Shown here piece after piece: positions 25,591 through 35,056 of a stretch of 64,000 nucleotides of DNA. A program made the translations under genes and the position numbers. The stretch is from CAVQFB01 sp963711675 (GTDB lineage: Bacteria > Acidobacteriota > Terriglobia > Terriglobales > Acidobacteriaceae). The DNA is taken from positions 434,001 through 498,000 of the forward strand of contig CAVQFB010000003.1 in assembly GCA_963711675.1 (NCBI GenBank), read 5' to 3'. The stretch's first letter is position 1. Every line of letters begins with the position of its first letter. The notes beneath the pieces were generated by a model. It searched no databases, was not told the origin of the DNA, and was given only the letters and a program-made list of their open reading frames with translations.

Positions 25591-27360
25591 TCAGCGTGCC
25601 GGCCTCAATAGACTCTGGAAATATTCCGTTATTGCGCCGATGCTAGCATCCTGAGTTTGCCGCGTCGAGCGTTGAACGACCTCCACAGTGCCTTCGGTAA
25701 CCTTCTTTCCCACGGTTACCCGAAAGGGTATGCCCACCAGATCGGCATCCTTGAACTTCACCCCTGGCCGTTCGTCCCTGTCGTCCAGCAACACGTCATA
25801 CCCGGCAGCCTCAAGGCGATGGGCGATATCGGTGGCCGTGTGGCTTAGCTTGTCGTCAGAGACGTTGGTTGGCGTGACCACGATTTCGAAGGGCGCGACC
25901 TGGGGCGCCAGCCAGAAGCCATTCTCGTCGTTGTTTTGCTCGATCGCTGCCGTCAGGATTCGCTCGATGCCGATGCCGTAGCTCCCCATGATCGGCGCCA
26001 CTTCCTTGCCATTCCGGTCGAGCACACGCGCGCCCATGGATTCCGAGTACTTGTAGCCCAGCTTGAAAATGTGGCCGATCTCGACCGCTGTATCGATGCG
26101 AAGCGTCCCGCCACAATTCGGGCAGGCTTCACCAGCGCTGACAGCGCGCAGGTCGGCATATGCCGTTGGCTGAAAATCCTTGCCGGGAGTGAGGTTTTTC
26201 AGATGGTAGTCCTCTTTGTTGGCGCCGGCGATCAGGTTGGTGCGGCCTTTCAAGGCTTCGTCCACCAGCAGAATCGGACCGTCCGCGCTCCTTACATCGT
26301 TTGCCCAAACAATGCCGACCGGCCCCAAGAAGCCAGCCGGCGAGCGGAACAGACTCTTGATCTCCTGCTCTTCCATGGGCCGCGTCTCTTTGCCCGCCAG
26401 CGCAGTGGAGAGCTTGGCCTCGTTCAACTGATGGTCGCCGCGCATGAGCACTACCACTTCGCGCTGTCGTGTCTTGCCGGTTTTCTTGTCCTCTTCGCGG
26501 GCCATCAGGGCGAGAGTCTTGATCTTGTTCTTGGGCGATACTCCCAGGAACTTCGCAACGTCGTCAATCGTCTTCATGCCCGGGGTGTGGACCTCGAGCG
26601 GCTTGCCATCTCCCTCCGGCGCCAGATCCTTTACGGATTCGAGCTTCGAGGTGGCTTTCTCCATGTTCGCCGCGTAGCTGCACTTCTCGCAGCTCACGAT
26701 CTGGTCTTCGCCCGCCGGCGTGCGCACCATGAACTCGTGCGATTGCGATCCGCCCATCGCGCCCGAGTGCGCTTCTACCACCATGTATTTCAGCCCGCAG
26801 CGGTCGAAAATCCGGCAGTAGGCGTCGTAATGCTTCTTGTAGGAAACGTCGAGACCGGCGGCGTCGATGTCGAAGGAGTACGAATCCTTCATGATGAACT
26901 GCCGCACCCGCAGCAGGCCCGCCTTCGGCCGGGGCTCATCGCGGAATTTGCCCTGTATCTGGTACCAGATCTGGGGCAACTGCTTGTAGCTGCGCAGTTC
27001 CTTTCGAGCAATCGAGGTCATCACTTCTTCTTCGGTCATGCCCAGGCAGAGTTCGGCGCCCTTGCGGTCTTTCAGGCGAAAAAGGTTCTCACCCATCACT
27101 GACCAGCGGCCGCTTTCCTCCCAGAGCTCCCGGGGGTGCAGCGCGGGCAGATAGAACTCCTGCCCGATCTTGTCCATCTCCTGGCGGACGATCCCCATGA
27201 TCTTGTTGAAAGATCGTTGGCCCATGAATAGATAGGAGTAAATTCCGGCCGCCAGTTGACGGACGTATCCCGCCCGGACCAGGAACTTGTGGCTGGCGAC
27301 CTCGGCGTCGGCCGGGGCCTCGCGCAGTGTGGGTATGAAAAGTTCAGACCAGCGATGCAT
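25591..27360 (-). CDS. proS: Prolyl-tRNA synthetase (bacterial type with editing insert)
   Basis: 589-residue class II aminoacyl-tRNA synthetase charging tRNA-Pro. The ATG at 27360 gives MHRWSELFIPTLREAPADAEV, the typical ProRS opening; the longer frame from 27429 does not match the family. Class II motifs are visible: motif 2 region IWYQIQGKFRDEPRPKAGLLRVRQFIMKDSYSFD, and motif 3 MGSYGIGIERILTAAIE. Between them lies the YbaK-like editing insertion (residues about 225-390, GMKTIDDVAKFLGVSPKNKIKTLAL and HQLNEAKLS), which hydrolyses Ala-tRNA-Pro. The anticodon-binding domain is at the C-terminus (DVLLDDRDERPGVKFKDADLVGIPFRVTVG). Length and domain order are normal for bacteria. Confidence 0.96.
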   Translation of the reverse strand: MHRWSELFIPTLREAPADAEVASHKFLVRAGYVRQLAAGIYSYLFMGQRSFNKIMGIVRQEMDKIGQEFYLPALHPRELWEESGRWSVMGENLFRLKDRKGAELCLGMTEEEVMTSIARKELRSYKQLPQIWYQIQGKFRDEPRPKAGLLRVRQFIMKDSYSFDIDAAGLDVSYKKHYDAYCRIFDRCGLKYMVVEAHSGAMGGSQSHEFMVRTPAGEDQIVSCEKCSYAANMEKATSKLESVKDLAPEGDGKPLEVHTPGMKTIDDVAKFLGVSPKNKIKTLALMAREEDKKTGKTRQREVVVLMRGDHQLNEAKLSTALAGKETRPMEEQEIKSLFRSPAGFLGPVGIVWANDVRSADGPILLVDEALKGRTNLIAGANKEDYHLKNLTPGKDFQPTAYADLRAVSAGEACPNCGGTLRIDTAVEIGHIFKLGYKYSESMGARVLDRNGKEVAPIMGSYGIGIERILTAAIEQNNDENGFWLAPQVAPFEIVVTPTNVSDDKLSHTATDIAHRLEAAGYDVLLDDRDERPGVKFKDADLVGIPFRVTVGKKVTEGTVEVVQRSTRQTQDASIGAITEYFQSLLRPAR

Positions 27361-27543
27361 ATAGGTTTGTGTCGAGTCCCAAGTGGCGAGTAGCGAGTCG
27401 CAAGCGACAGGCAGTCGTTCAATCCGCACGGGAATTCAATATTGTAAATGATGGCGTCGCGCTTACGCTGCACGAAGTCGGAGTGGTGGGCGACGCCTGT
27501 CGTGATGGAAATAAGCCGACCCGTGCCAGCAAACTTTTCAATA

Positions 27544-27572
27544 TTGACTCATATACATGAGTCAGATAGACT
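27544..27572 (+). promoter_or_regulatory. vapBC promoter with overlapping palindromic operator
   Basis: TTGACT (27544-27549), a 17-base spacer and TAGACT (27567-27572). The spacer is almost filled by the perfect dyad TGACTCAT-ATAC-ATGAGTCA (27545-27564). A third GACTCAT half-site is at 27569-27575, over the -10 box. The vapB ATG follows 6 bases after the -10 box, so the transcript would be leaderless or nearly so. This is the expected arrangement for autorepression by VapB or VapBC. Confidence 0.65.
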
Positions 27573-27578
27573 CATCTA

Positions 27579-27836
27579 ATGGCTAAGCGGCTGCAAGTGA
27601 TCGTACAAGATCCGGATTATCGAGAGATTCAGCGTGCCGCGCGATCGCGTCATATGACCATCGCGGAGTGGGTGCGGCAGGCGTTGGAGTTTGCCTGCAG
27701 GCGCGAACCGGTGGGCAGCGCGGAGAAGAAACTGGCAGCGATCCGGGAGGCCGTGAAACATAATGGCCCGACTGCCGATATCGGTACTATGCTGGCCGAA
27801 ATCGAAGCCGGCTATGGAAGTGGTCCAAAGCCGTGA
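27579..27836 (+). CDS. vapB: VapB-type ribbon-helix-helix antitoxin
   Basis: 85-residue protein with an N-terminal ribbon-helix-helix DNA-binding fold: strand KRLQVIVQ, helix DYREIQRAARSR, and helix TIAEWVRQALEFACR. The C-terminal part (KKLAAIREAVKHN, MLAEIEAGYG) would wrap and inhibit the toxin. The stop overlaps the start of the PIN toxin by four bases (GTGA), ensuring coupled translation. In this family the antitoxin, often with the toxin, represses its own promoter, and a palindromic operator overlaps the -10/-35 spacer just upstream. The Shine-Dalgarno sequence is absent, consistent with a leaderless message. Confidence 0.85.
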   Translation: MAKRLQVIVQDPDYREIQRAARSRHMTIAEWVRQALEFACRREPVGSAEKKLAAIREAVKHNGPTADIGTMLAEIEAGYGSGPKP

Positions 27837-28228
27837 TCCTCGTCGATTCGAATATCCCGATGTATCTGGTGGGTGCGCCTCACCCTCACAAAACCGATGC
27901 GCAACGCTTGCTGGAGAAGTTTACAAGCGCACGTCAGCGACTGGTGACGGATGCAGAGGTCTTGCAGGAGATTCTTCACCGCTATGCGGCAATAGACCGC
28001 AAAGAGTACATTCAACTCGCGTTTAATGCGCTGTTGGGTGTAGCCGATGAAGTCTTGCCAATTGATCGCGCAGTGATGGAGCGTGCCAAAGAGATCGTTC
28101 TGAGTTATCGACGGCTTTCCGCGCGCGACGCAGTGCATCTCTCAGTGATGGAACGACATGGCATTGAGAATATCTTGAGTTTCGATTCCGGCTTCGACTC
28201 GTTCCCCGGCATTACGCGCCTGGGTTAA
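27833..28228 (+). CDS. vapC: VapC-type PIN-domain toxin
   Basis: 131-residue PIN-domain ribonuclease. PIN acidic residues are visible: D5 in MILVDSNIPMY, E46 in VLQEILHRY, D in RLSARDAVHLSVMERHG (about 101) and D in ILSFDSGFD (about 120). Together these build the Mg2+ site that cleaves RNA, in characterised VapCs usually tRNA or rRNA. The specific target here is unknown. It starts at GTG overlapping the antitoxin stop. The length is normal for the family. The pair lies between proS and a repeat-rich stretch, with no phage or transposon genes around it. Confidence 0.88.
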   Translation: MILVDSNIPMYLVGAPHPHKTDAQRLLEKFTSARQRLVTDAEVLQEILHRYAAIDRKEYIQLAFNALLGVADEVLPIDRAVMERAKEIVLSYRRLSARDAVHLSVMERHGIENILSFDSGFDSFPGITRLG

Positions 28229-28275
28229 ATGCAGCGAGCAAAGAACTTGCAGCAGTGATCGTGTGACCTGCCAGG

Positions 28276-28293
28276 GCGGACGGGGGCGTCCGC
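28276..28293. repeat. GC-rich hairpin of the GCGGAC...GTCCGC type
   Basis: GCGGACG-GGGG-CGTCCGC, 7-base stem with a 4-base loop, located 48 bases after vapC. It resembles family B elements at 40081-40154 and may act as a terminator, though no T-run follows. Confidence 0.45.
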
Positions 28294-28314
28294 TCCCACG
28301 CCAGACGGGAAGAT

Positions 28315-28524
28315 CTACCCTGCCAGCTGCTTCAAAATCTCTTTCCCCAACTTCTGGGTCTCACCGAAGAATTTCTGATACTCGGTGAACAGGCGGTTCA
28401 ACTCCAACGACTTGTATGGTGAGAGCTGCTTGCGCAGCATCATGTCGCGGACATGCACCGGGTTAGGCAGCGTCGCGTCTTCACTGAGTTCTTCGAGCGC
28501 GGTATTGGGATTGTAGTGATACAT
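28315..28524 (-). CDS. Small conserved-looking hypothetical protein
   Basis: 69-residue protein if the ATG at 28524 (MYHYNPNTALEELSEDATL) is used; an upstream ATG at 28560 gives 81 residues but its extra part lies in AT-rich non-coding-like sequence. It is highly charged and predicted helical: HVRDMMLRKQLSPYKSLELNRLFTEYQKFFGETQKLGKEIL. No signal peptide, membrane segment or known motif is seen. It lies downstream of kdsD on the same strand, separated by a repeat element. Codon use looks normal. Function is unknown, and coding status is probable rather than certain. Confidence 0.45.
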   Translation of the reverse strand: MYHYNPNTALEELSEDATLPNPVHVRDMMLRKQLSPYKSLELNRLFTEYQKFFGETQKLGKEILKQLAG

Positions 28525-28651
28525 GGGGATTCTCGATTGAGTAATTTCAAAATCGGGCAATTAAGTAATTTTACTCCGCAAGCTTGCTTGCTGAACGGAT
28601 GTGTCCGTCGGCAATCAAAATCACTCAATCACAATTACCCAATCACCAGCC

Positions 28652-28786
28652 TAGAACTTGTCTCATAAATGGTTTTGGGGAGGGCACGGCTTCAGCCGTG
28701 CCGCCCAGAACGCCTCCCACAGACCGGGCTTTAGCCCCTGAGGGCGCAAGCCCGAACCGGGGGAATCATTTATGAGACCGGTTCTA
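28652..28786. mobile_element. MITE-like element with terminal inverted repeats carrying repeat family A
   Basis: A 135-base element bounded by inverted arms: TAGAAC-TT-GTCTCATAAATG (28652-28671) and CATTTATGAGAC-CG-GTTCTA (28767-28786), pairing at 18 of 20 positions. The inside holds repeat family A copy 2 (28680-28743: GGGCACGGCTTCAGCCGTGC ... GGGCTTTAGCCCCTGAG) and GCAAGCCCG. It has no open frame, so it would depend on enzymes in trans if mobile. No target-site duplication is clear. Confidence 0.55.
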
Positions 28787-28803
28787 CTCAATTACCAGAT
28801 TTT

Positions 28804-29838
28804 CTACATCAGTTCCGTGCCCCACAAATCGTGGAGGTGCACAATGCCTTCGAGCCGACGGTCGCCGTCTATCACAACCAGCGATGTGATCTTCTTTTCT
28901 TCCATGATAGCCAGTGCGGTCGCAGCAAATTCGCGCCGGGCGATGGTCTTCGGATCGCGCATCATGCACTCGCCGGCGGTTAGATCGAGCACGTCTTTCC
29001 CGCGCTTCTCCAGCATTCTTCGCAAGTCGCCGTCACTGATGATTCCCACCAGCTTTTCACCTTCGACGACGGCAGTCACACCCAGCTTCTTCCGTGACAT
29101 CTCGTAGATCACGTCGGGCATCTTCGTCTTCGGGGCAACCTTCGGCACGGCATCGCCGCTGTGCATCATGTCTTCCACCCGCGCGAGACGCTTGCCCAGC
29201 TTGCCGCCGGGGTGAAGATTGGCGAAGTCTTCTTCTTTAAAGCCTCGCCTTTCTGACAATGCCACCGCAAGCGCGTCGCCCAATGCCAGCATCGTAGTGG
29301 TCGACGCCGTCGGCGCCAGCCCTAATGAGCAGGCCTCTTTATCCACCGAGCAGTCGAGAGCAACGTCGGCGGCGGCGGCGAGGGTCGAAGGCTTGGAAGG
29401 ACGGGCAGAATCGGCGGCCGCGGCCGAGGGCGCCCGCGCCACACCCGCATCGGAGTAAATCTCGTCGCAGGTCATGCTGATCAGCGGGACTTGCAAACGC
29501 TTGATGGTCGCGAGCAGCCGGAGGATTTCTTCTGTCTCGCCGCTGGCCGATAGCGCCACCACAACGTCGCCTTTCACCACCATGCCCAGGTCGCCGTGTA
29601 CTGCCTCAACCGGGTGCAGATACAGCGCAGGCGTTCCAATCGAACTCAACGTTGCCGCAATCTTGCGTGCAATGATGCCGCTTTTCCCCATGCCGGTTAC
29701 TACCACTCGCCCCCGGCATTCGAACATCAGATCCAGAGCGCGATCGAAAGCCTTGGCCATCGGTCCTGCGATCCGGTCCGCCAGCGCGCGCAACGCTTCG
29801 GCCTCAATGCGTACGACGTTTTCACCGGTATGCTTCAT
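28804..29838 (-). CDS. kdsD: Arabinose-5-phosphate isomerase (KpsF/GutQ/KdsD family)
   Basis: 344-residue isomerase converting ribulose 5-phosphate to arabinose 5-phosphate, the first committed precursor of Kdo. The start is ATG 29838; the longer frame to 29886 adds a Ser-rich stretch not in the family. An SIS domain spans about 35-190 (GRVVVTGMGKSGIIARKIAATLSSIGTPALYLHP, HGDLGMV, LSASGETEE, KEACSLGLAPTASTT), followed by tandem CBS domains (about 225-344: TAVVEGEKLVGIISDGDLRRML and ITSLVVIDGDRRLEGIVHLHDLW). An insert of roughly 20-25 residues (about 131-153, AGVARAPSAAAADSARPS) relative to the E. coli enzyme contains repeat family C in frame. It lies in a run with a K+ channel, kdsA and pyrG. 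Confidence 0.9.
   Translation of the reverse strand: MKHTGENVVRIEAEALRALADRIAGPMAKAFDRALDLMFECRGRVVVTGMGKSGIIARKIAATLSSIGTPALYLHPVEAVHGDLGMVVKGDVVVALSASGETEEILRLLATIKRLQVPLISMTCDEIYSDAGVARAPSAAAADSARPSKPSTLAAAADVALDCSVDKEACSLGLAPTASTTTMLALGDALAVALSERRGFKEEDFANLHPGGKLGKRLARVEDMMHSGDAVPKVAPKTKMPDVIYEMSRKKLGVTAVVEGEKLVGIISDGDLRRMLEKRGKDVLDLTAGECMMRDPKTIARREFAATALAIMEEKKITSLVVIDGDRRLEGIVHLHDLWGTELM
29428..29444 (-). repeat. Repeat family C, inside kdsD
   Basis: Minus-strand GTGTGGCGCGGGCGCCC, identical over 17 bases to 17360-17376 in lhr. It is read in frame as part of an Ala-rich insert in the SIS domain. Confidence 0.65.
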
Positions 29839-29930
29839 GTCGAAAGAAGAACGCGAGGATGTTAGCAAGAAAGAGGACGATGGCAAAATCTGGCGGAGTT
29901 ACGCTAGCCCAGGATGACAATAACTACAAA

Positions 29931-31073
29931 TCAGAAGTGTTCGTCGACCACCGACACGCGCCCGCCGAGCCCTTTGGCCTGAATGATCTTGTCCCATGGG
30001 CCACCCTGCCAGTTGTCCCGCTTCTTCTCCGAGTGGAGCCAGGGTGGAAGGGCGATGAACAGATTGCGTGCGATTCCTTCCACGTAGGGTTCGTATAGTG
30101 ATCTTAACTTCGCCAGCTTCTCATCAGCCTCCACACTGGTGCGCAACTGCAAACCACTCGCCGCCAGGTTCTCGCGCAACGTTTTCAATTCCGCGTCGGC
30201 AAGTCGACTTGCGGCCTGCGCGTCGTACCGGGCATTGACCACCTGCGCCAGATCGACCGCTGCGTGCCGCGCCATCGCGAAGGTCAGCTTTGCTTGCTCA
30301 GTGCGAATGTTCTCGATTCCCGTTAGAACGAGAGAGGTTACATCCAGCATCACCGTAAGGGCTCCCACCCACGACTGATTGCTGTGCTGGGAGCGGAAAA
30401 AGCTGAGCACCGGATAGGAGAGGTGATTCGCGAGCAGCTCTGCCGACCACCGCTCCCAATCGCGAAAGATCTGATCGAGCATTCTCTGGTCGGGACAACA
30501 GCCCAGCCGGATGAGCATCTCCACCGCCGTGGGCGGCGAGCCCGCGCGCGAATCGAGCATCGAGATTTCAAGTTCGCGGGTGTTGAACGCGGAATAGACC
30601 ACCGGAAGATATCCGATCACGACGCCGAGGAAAGCGAATCCCATGCCCGCTTCGGCGACTGCCAGCGCCCTCGCCGGGCCGGAACTGGGCACAATATCTC
30701 CGTAGCCGAGGGTGAAGAAGGTTTCGCCGCTGTGGTAAAGCAGGATGCCAAAGGTGATCGGTTCGTTCCCCAGCCGAACGTGCTCGCCGATGCCGAACTG
30801 CAGTAGAGCGAAGCCGAAGATCAAGCCCAATGCCCAGAAGACGAGCAGGAAAAGCAACGACAGCGGCCCAAAGTAGCTGAGATAGGCTTCGCGCCGATTC
30901 GGGGAGGGGATGAGGCGCGACAACTTCGTCCACGGAATCCACGTGTTTCGGTAAAACCACGAGGTCAGCCGGAAAGACCGTTGTACTCGACGCGGCAGGA
31001 CGATGGTTTCAAACGCGTCCAGCAGGACGGCAAGGATGACAACGACACCGGCAATCGTGGCAAAAACTGTCAT
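29931..31073 (-). CDS. Two-helix potassium-channel protein
   Basis: 380-residue membrane protein. A hydrophobic N-terminal helix (about 3-20) and a helix at about 69-92 are followed by the pore loop with selectivity filter TLGYGDIVP (121-129), then a helix at about 135-160. This Ion_trans_2 layout with a TxGYGD filter indicates K+ selectivity. The C-terminal 220 residues are cytosolic and helical (RWSAELLANHLSYPVLSFFRSQHSNQSWVGALTVMLD), with no recognisable RCK/TrkA domain, so gating is unknown. It lies between kdsD and kdsA with gaps of about 92 and 102 bases on the same strand. Co-transcription is possible; a functional link to Kdo synthesis is not implied. Confidence 0.82.
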   Translation of the reverse strand: MTVFATIAGVVVILAVLLDAFETIVLPRRVQRSFRLTSWFYRNTWIPWTKLSRLIPSPNRREAYLSYFGPLSLLFLLVFWALGLIFGFALLQFGIGEHVRLGNEPITFGILLYHSGETFFTLGYGDIVPSSGPARALAVAEAGMGFAFLGVVIGYLPVVYSAFNTRELEISMLDSRAGSPPTAVEMLIRLGCCPDQRMLDQIFRDWERWSAELLANHLSYPVLSFFRSQHSNQSWVGALTVMLDVTSLVLTGIENIRTEQAKLTFAMARHAAVDLAQVVNARYDAQAASRLADAELKTLRENLAASGLQLRTSVEADEKLAKLRSLYEPYVEGIARNLFIALPPWLHSEKKRDNWQGGPWDKIIQAKGLGGRVSVVDEHF

Positions 31074-31175
31074 AGAAGGACGTGCACGATGTGATGAGCA
31101 TGGGATGGTAACAGATTCAGAAGGGAAGAGAGTCGCCCCTGGCTACAGGGCACATGCACTCTTAACCCTGCGGTT

Positions 31176-32027
31176 CTAGGGCGTGGTATGCGATGCCGCT
31201 ATACCCGCCTGAACCGCCAACAGTTCCTTCAACACGCCGCGAAGCTTGGTCGATTCCAGCGCGTTCGCGCCGTCGGACTTCGCTTCCTTGGGATTGTCGT
31301 GGACTTCCATGAAGATGCCGTCTACGCCCGCTGCCACCGCGGCCCGAGCAAGCACGGGGATGAACTCGGGTTGCCCTCCGCTTGCCGCCGGCTGATCGTC
31401 ATCTCCATGCGTCGAGGAAGGGAGTTGCACCGAGTGCGTGGCATCGAAGACGACGGGTGCAAACTTTCGCATGATAGAGAGCGATCGCATGTCGACGACC
31501 AGGTTGTTGTAGCCGAAACTCGAACCCCGTTCCGTGATAAACACCCGGTCATTGCCGGCGGCGTGACACTTGTCGAGTGCGTGCTTCATGTCCCACGGCG
31601 AAACGAATTGCCCCTTCTTGATGTTCACCGGGCGTTCACTGAGCGCCGCCGCCATCACCAGGTCGGTTTGCCGGCAGAGAAACGCCGGGATCTGAAGGAC
31701 GTCGGCCACTTCCGCGACCTTGGCCACATCCCCTGTCTCGTGCACATCTGTCAGGACGGGGACGTGCACTTCCTCCTTTACCTTCTTAAGAATTCGCAAA
31801 CCTTCCACGAGCCCCGGCCCGCGAAAGCTCTTCACCGAAGTCCGATTAGCCTTGTCATAGGAAGCTTTAAAAATGAAGGGCACGTTCAGCGATCTTGTCA
31901 CGCCCTTGATCACTTCGGCCATGAACAGGGCGTGCTCTTCGCTCTCAATGACGCAAGGGCCGGCAATGAGAAAGAGATTCCCCGAGCCGATGTTCACGCC
32001 TTCGACGATGAAGCTGTGCGTTGTCAT
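31176..32027 (-). CDS. kdsA: Kdo-8-phosphate synthase, probably metal-dependent class
   Basis: 283-residue aldolase condensing phosphoenolpyruvate with arabinose 5-phosphate to form Kdo 8-phosphate. Family motifs: FLIAGPCVIESEEHAL (residues 19-34), FKASYDKANRTS, GPGLVEGLRIL, TDVHE, QIPAFLCRQTDL, NIKKGQFVSPWDM and FDATHSVQLP. C25 in GPCVIES occupies the position that is Cys in metal-dependent enzymes (such as Aquifex) and Asn in the metal-independent E. coli enzyme, so this copy should need a divalent metal. The loop SSTHGDDDQPAASGGQPEF is slightly extended. It starts 41 bases after the pyrG stop. Confidence 0.94.
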   Translation of the reverse strand: MTTHSFIVEGVNIGSGNLFLIAGPCVIESEEHALFMAEVIKGVTRSLNVPFIFKASYDKANRTSVKSFRGPGLVEGLRILKKVKEEVHVPVLTDVHETGDVAKVAEVADVLQIPAFLCRQTDLVMAAALSERPVNIKKGQFVSPWDMKHALDKCHAAGNDRVFITERGSSFGYNNLVVDMRSLSIMRKFAPVVFDATHSVQLPSSTHGDDDQPAASGGQPEFIPVLARAAVAAGVDGIFMEVHDNPKEAKSDGANALESTKLRGVLKELLAVQAGIAASHTTP

Positions 32028-32068
32028 TTACCGCGGCGAGCACGATCGCATACAAACGGCGAGTCGCC

Positions 32069-33742
<1,674 letters not shown>

Positions 33743-33902
33743 CTGTTCCTCGCTCTGATTTTTGTCTTGGATTCGTGCAGGCTGGGGTGCACGATCAATT
33801 ATGCCAGAGATTATTCGGGAAGGGAACAGTGGAAAAGCAGGCGAAAATCCATCATTATGGGGAATAGATTAACGCGGAGTTAGCCCGATCAGCGCGCATC
33901 CA

Positions 33903-34919
33903 ATGAGATACCCAATTATGTCGTCATGCCATGAGTCGCGGGTGTCACTGCTATTGGGCTTAATCTTGGCTTTTCTTTTCTCGATAACTGCGTTTGCGAA
34001 CGCGCAGCAACTCGCCCACCGGCTCATCCTCAAAGATGGCAGTTATCAGCTCGTTTCCAAGTACGAGGTCAAGGGCGACCGCGTTCGTTACCACAGCTCG
34101 GAACGCGACGAGTGGGAGGAACTTCCGAAAGAACTGGTGGACTGGCCCGCCACCGAGAAGTTCGAGAAAGACCGGGCTGCCGGTGTTCCCAGCCCCGAAG
34201 CTGCCGCGCTCGATAAGGAACTCGAAGCCGAGCGCAAAGCCGAAGAACTGAAGACGCCACAGGTCGCTCCCGGCTTACGCTTGCCTGAAGACGGCGGAGT
34301 GTTCCTGCTGGATAACTTTCAAAGCCAGGCGCAACTTGCCGAGCTGCAGCAGACTGGCGGCGAAATCAACAGAAACACGAAGGGCAACATCTTTCGCGCG
34401 ACGATCAATCCCATCGCGAGTGCAAAGCAGACCATCGAAGTGTCGGGTCAACACGCCAAAGTGCAGTCGCACGTCGCCCTGCCCACCATTTATGTAAATG
34501 CCGCGCAGCAAGAAGATTCCGAAGCGAGTCCCCAGAAGCCTCAACAGCCACAACAACCGCAGATGCCTTTCGACCGCTTCAAGATCGTTCGCATGCAGGT
34601 AAAAGGGGACAAGCGCATCGTGGGCGATATCAAAATCGCCGTGTACGGTAAGGTAAGCCAGGAACAGACCCTGGTGCAGACGACGGCGCAGGAAATCTCC
34701 GGTGGCTGGATCAAAGTGACTCCCAAGGACGAACTCAAACCGGGGGAATATGCGGTCGTCGAAATGATGGGAAAAGAAGGGATGAATCTTTACGTTTGGG
34801 ATTTCGGCGTCAATCCCAACGCTCCTGCCAACGCCGGCGCATGGACGCCCGACGCGTCAGAACTGAAGCCCAAGCCAGAAAAACCTGTAGACCTGCAGAA
34901 GCGGGATAAAACGCAGTGA
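33903..34919 (+). CDS. Exported protein of unknown function
   Basis: 338-residue protein with an N-terminal signal segment (VSLLLGLILAFLFSITAFANAQQ, residues about 14-36); the initiator may be M1 or M6. After the signal comes a strand-rich motif, AHRLILKDGSYQLVSKYEVKGDRVRYHSSERDEWEELPKELVDW, which recurs in acidobacterial secreted proteins. Next comes a charged helical linker (EAAALDKELEAERKAEELKTP). The second half is beta-rich (RMQVKGDKRIVGDIKIAVYGKVSQEQTLVQTTAQEISGGWIKVTPKDELKPGEYAVVEMMG) with a Gln/Pro run before it. No enzymatic motif is visible. It is monocistronic, with repeats directly after it. Confidence 0.6.
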   Translation: MRYPIMSSCHESRVSLLLGLILAFLFSITAFANAQQLAHRLILKDGSYQLVSKYEVKGDRVRYHSSERDEWEELPKELVDWPATEKFEKDRAAGVPSPEAAALDKELEAERKAEELKTPQVAPGLRLPEDGGVFLLDNFQSQAQLAELQQTGGEINRNTKGNIFRATINPIASAKQTIEVSGQHAKVQSHVALPTIYVNAAQQEDSEASPQKPQQPQQPQMPFDRFKIVRMQVKGDKRIVGDIKIAVYGKVSQEQTLVQTTAQEISGGWIKVTPKDELKPGEYAVVEMMGKEGMNLYVWDFGVNPNAPANAGAWTPDASELKPKPEKPVDLQKRDKTQ

Positions 34920-34921
34920 CC

Positions 34922-35049
34922 AGTACCCAGTGGCTAGTGCCTGGTACCTAGCTCAAGAGCAAGAATCTGCAGATTTCCTGAGGGGGAAGAGTTCAAGCTG
35001 GACCAAGAACGAAGAACTAGATACTAGACACTAGGTACCGGGTACTAGC
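34922..35049. repeat. CTAG/GGTACC-rich inverted repeat
   Basis: CCTGGTACCTAG at 34940-34951 and CTAGGTACCGGG at 35031-35042 are inverted copies (11 of 12), each within a run of CTAG and TACC/GGTA words (TAGATACTAGACACTAGG). The pair lies between two converging genes and could fold into a long hairpin or stop transcription. The origin is unknown. Confidence 0.5.
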
Positions 35050-35056
35050 TACCGAC

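Noticed and set aside
27361..27578. T-box or other leader ahead of proS
   Set aside because: No T-box sequence, specifier loop or terminator/antiterminator pair could be found.
27579..28228. VapBC as part of a genomic island or defence cluster
   Set aside because: Flanked by proS and envelope genes. No integrase, transposase or other defence gene is nearby.
28652..28786. CRISPR-like array in the repeat-rich stretch before kdsD
   Set aside because: There are no regularly spaced direct repeats, only one set of inverted arms and nested hairpins.
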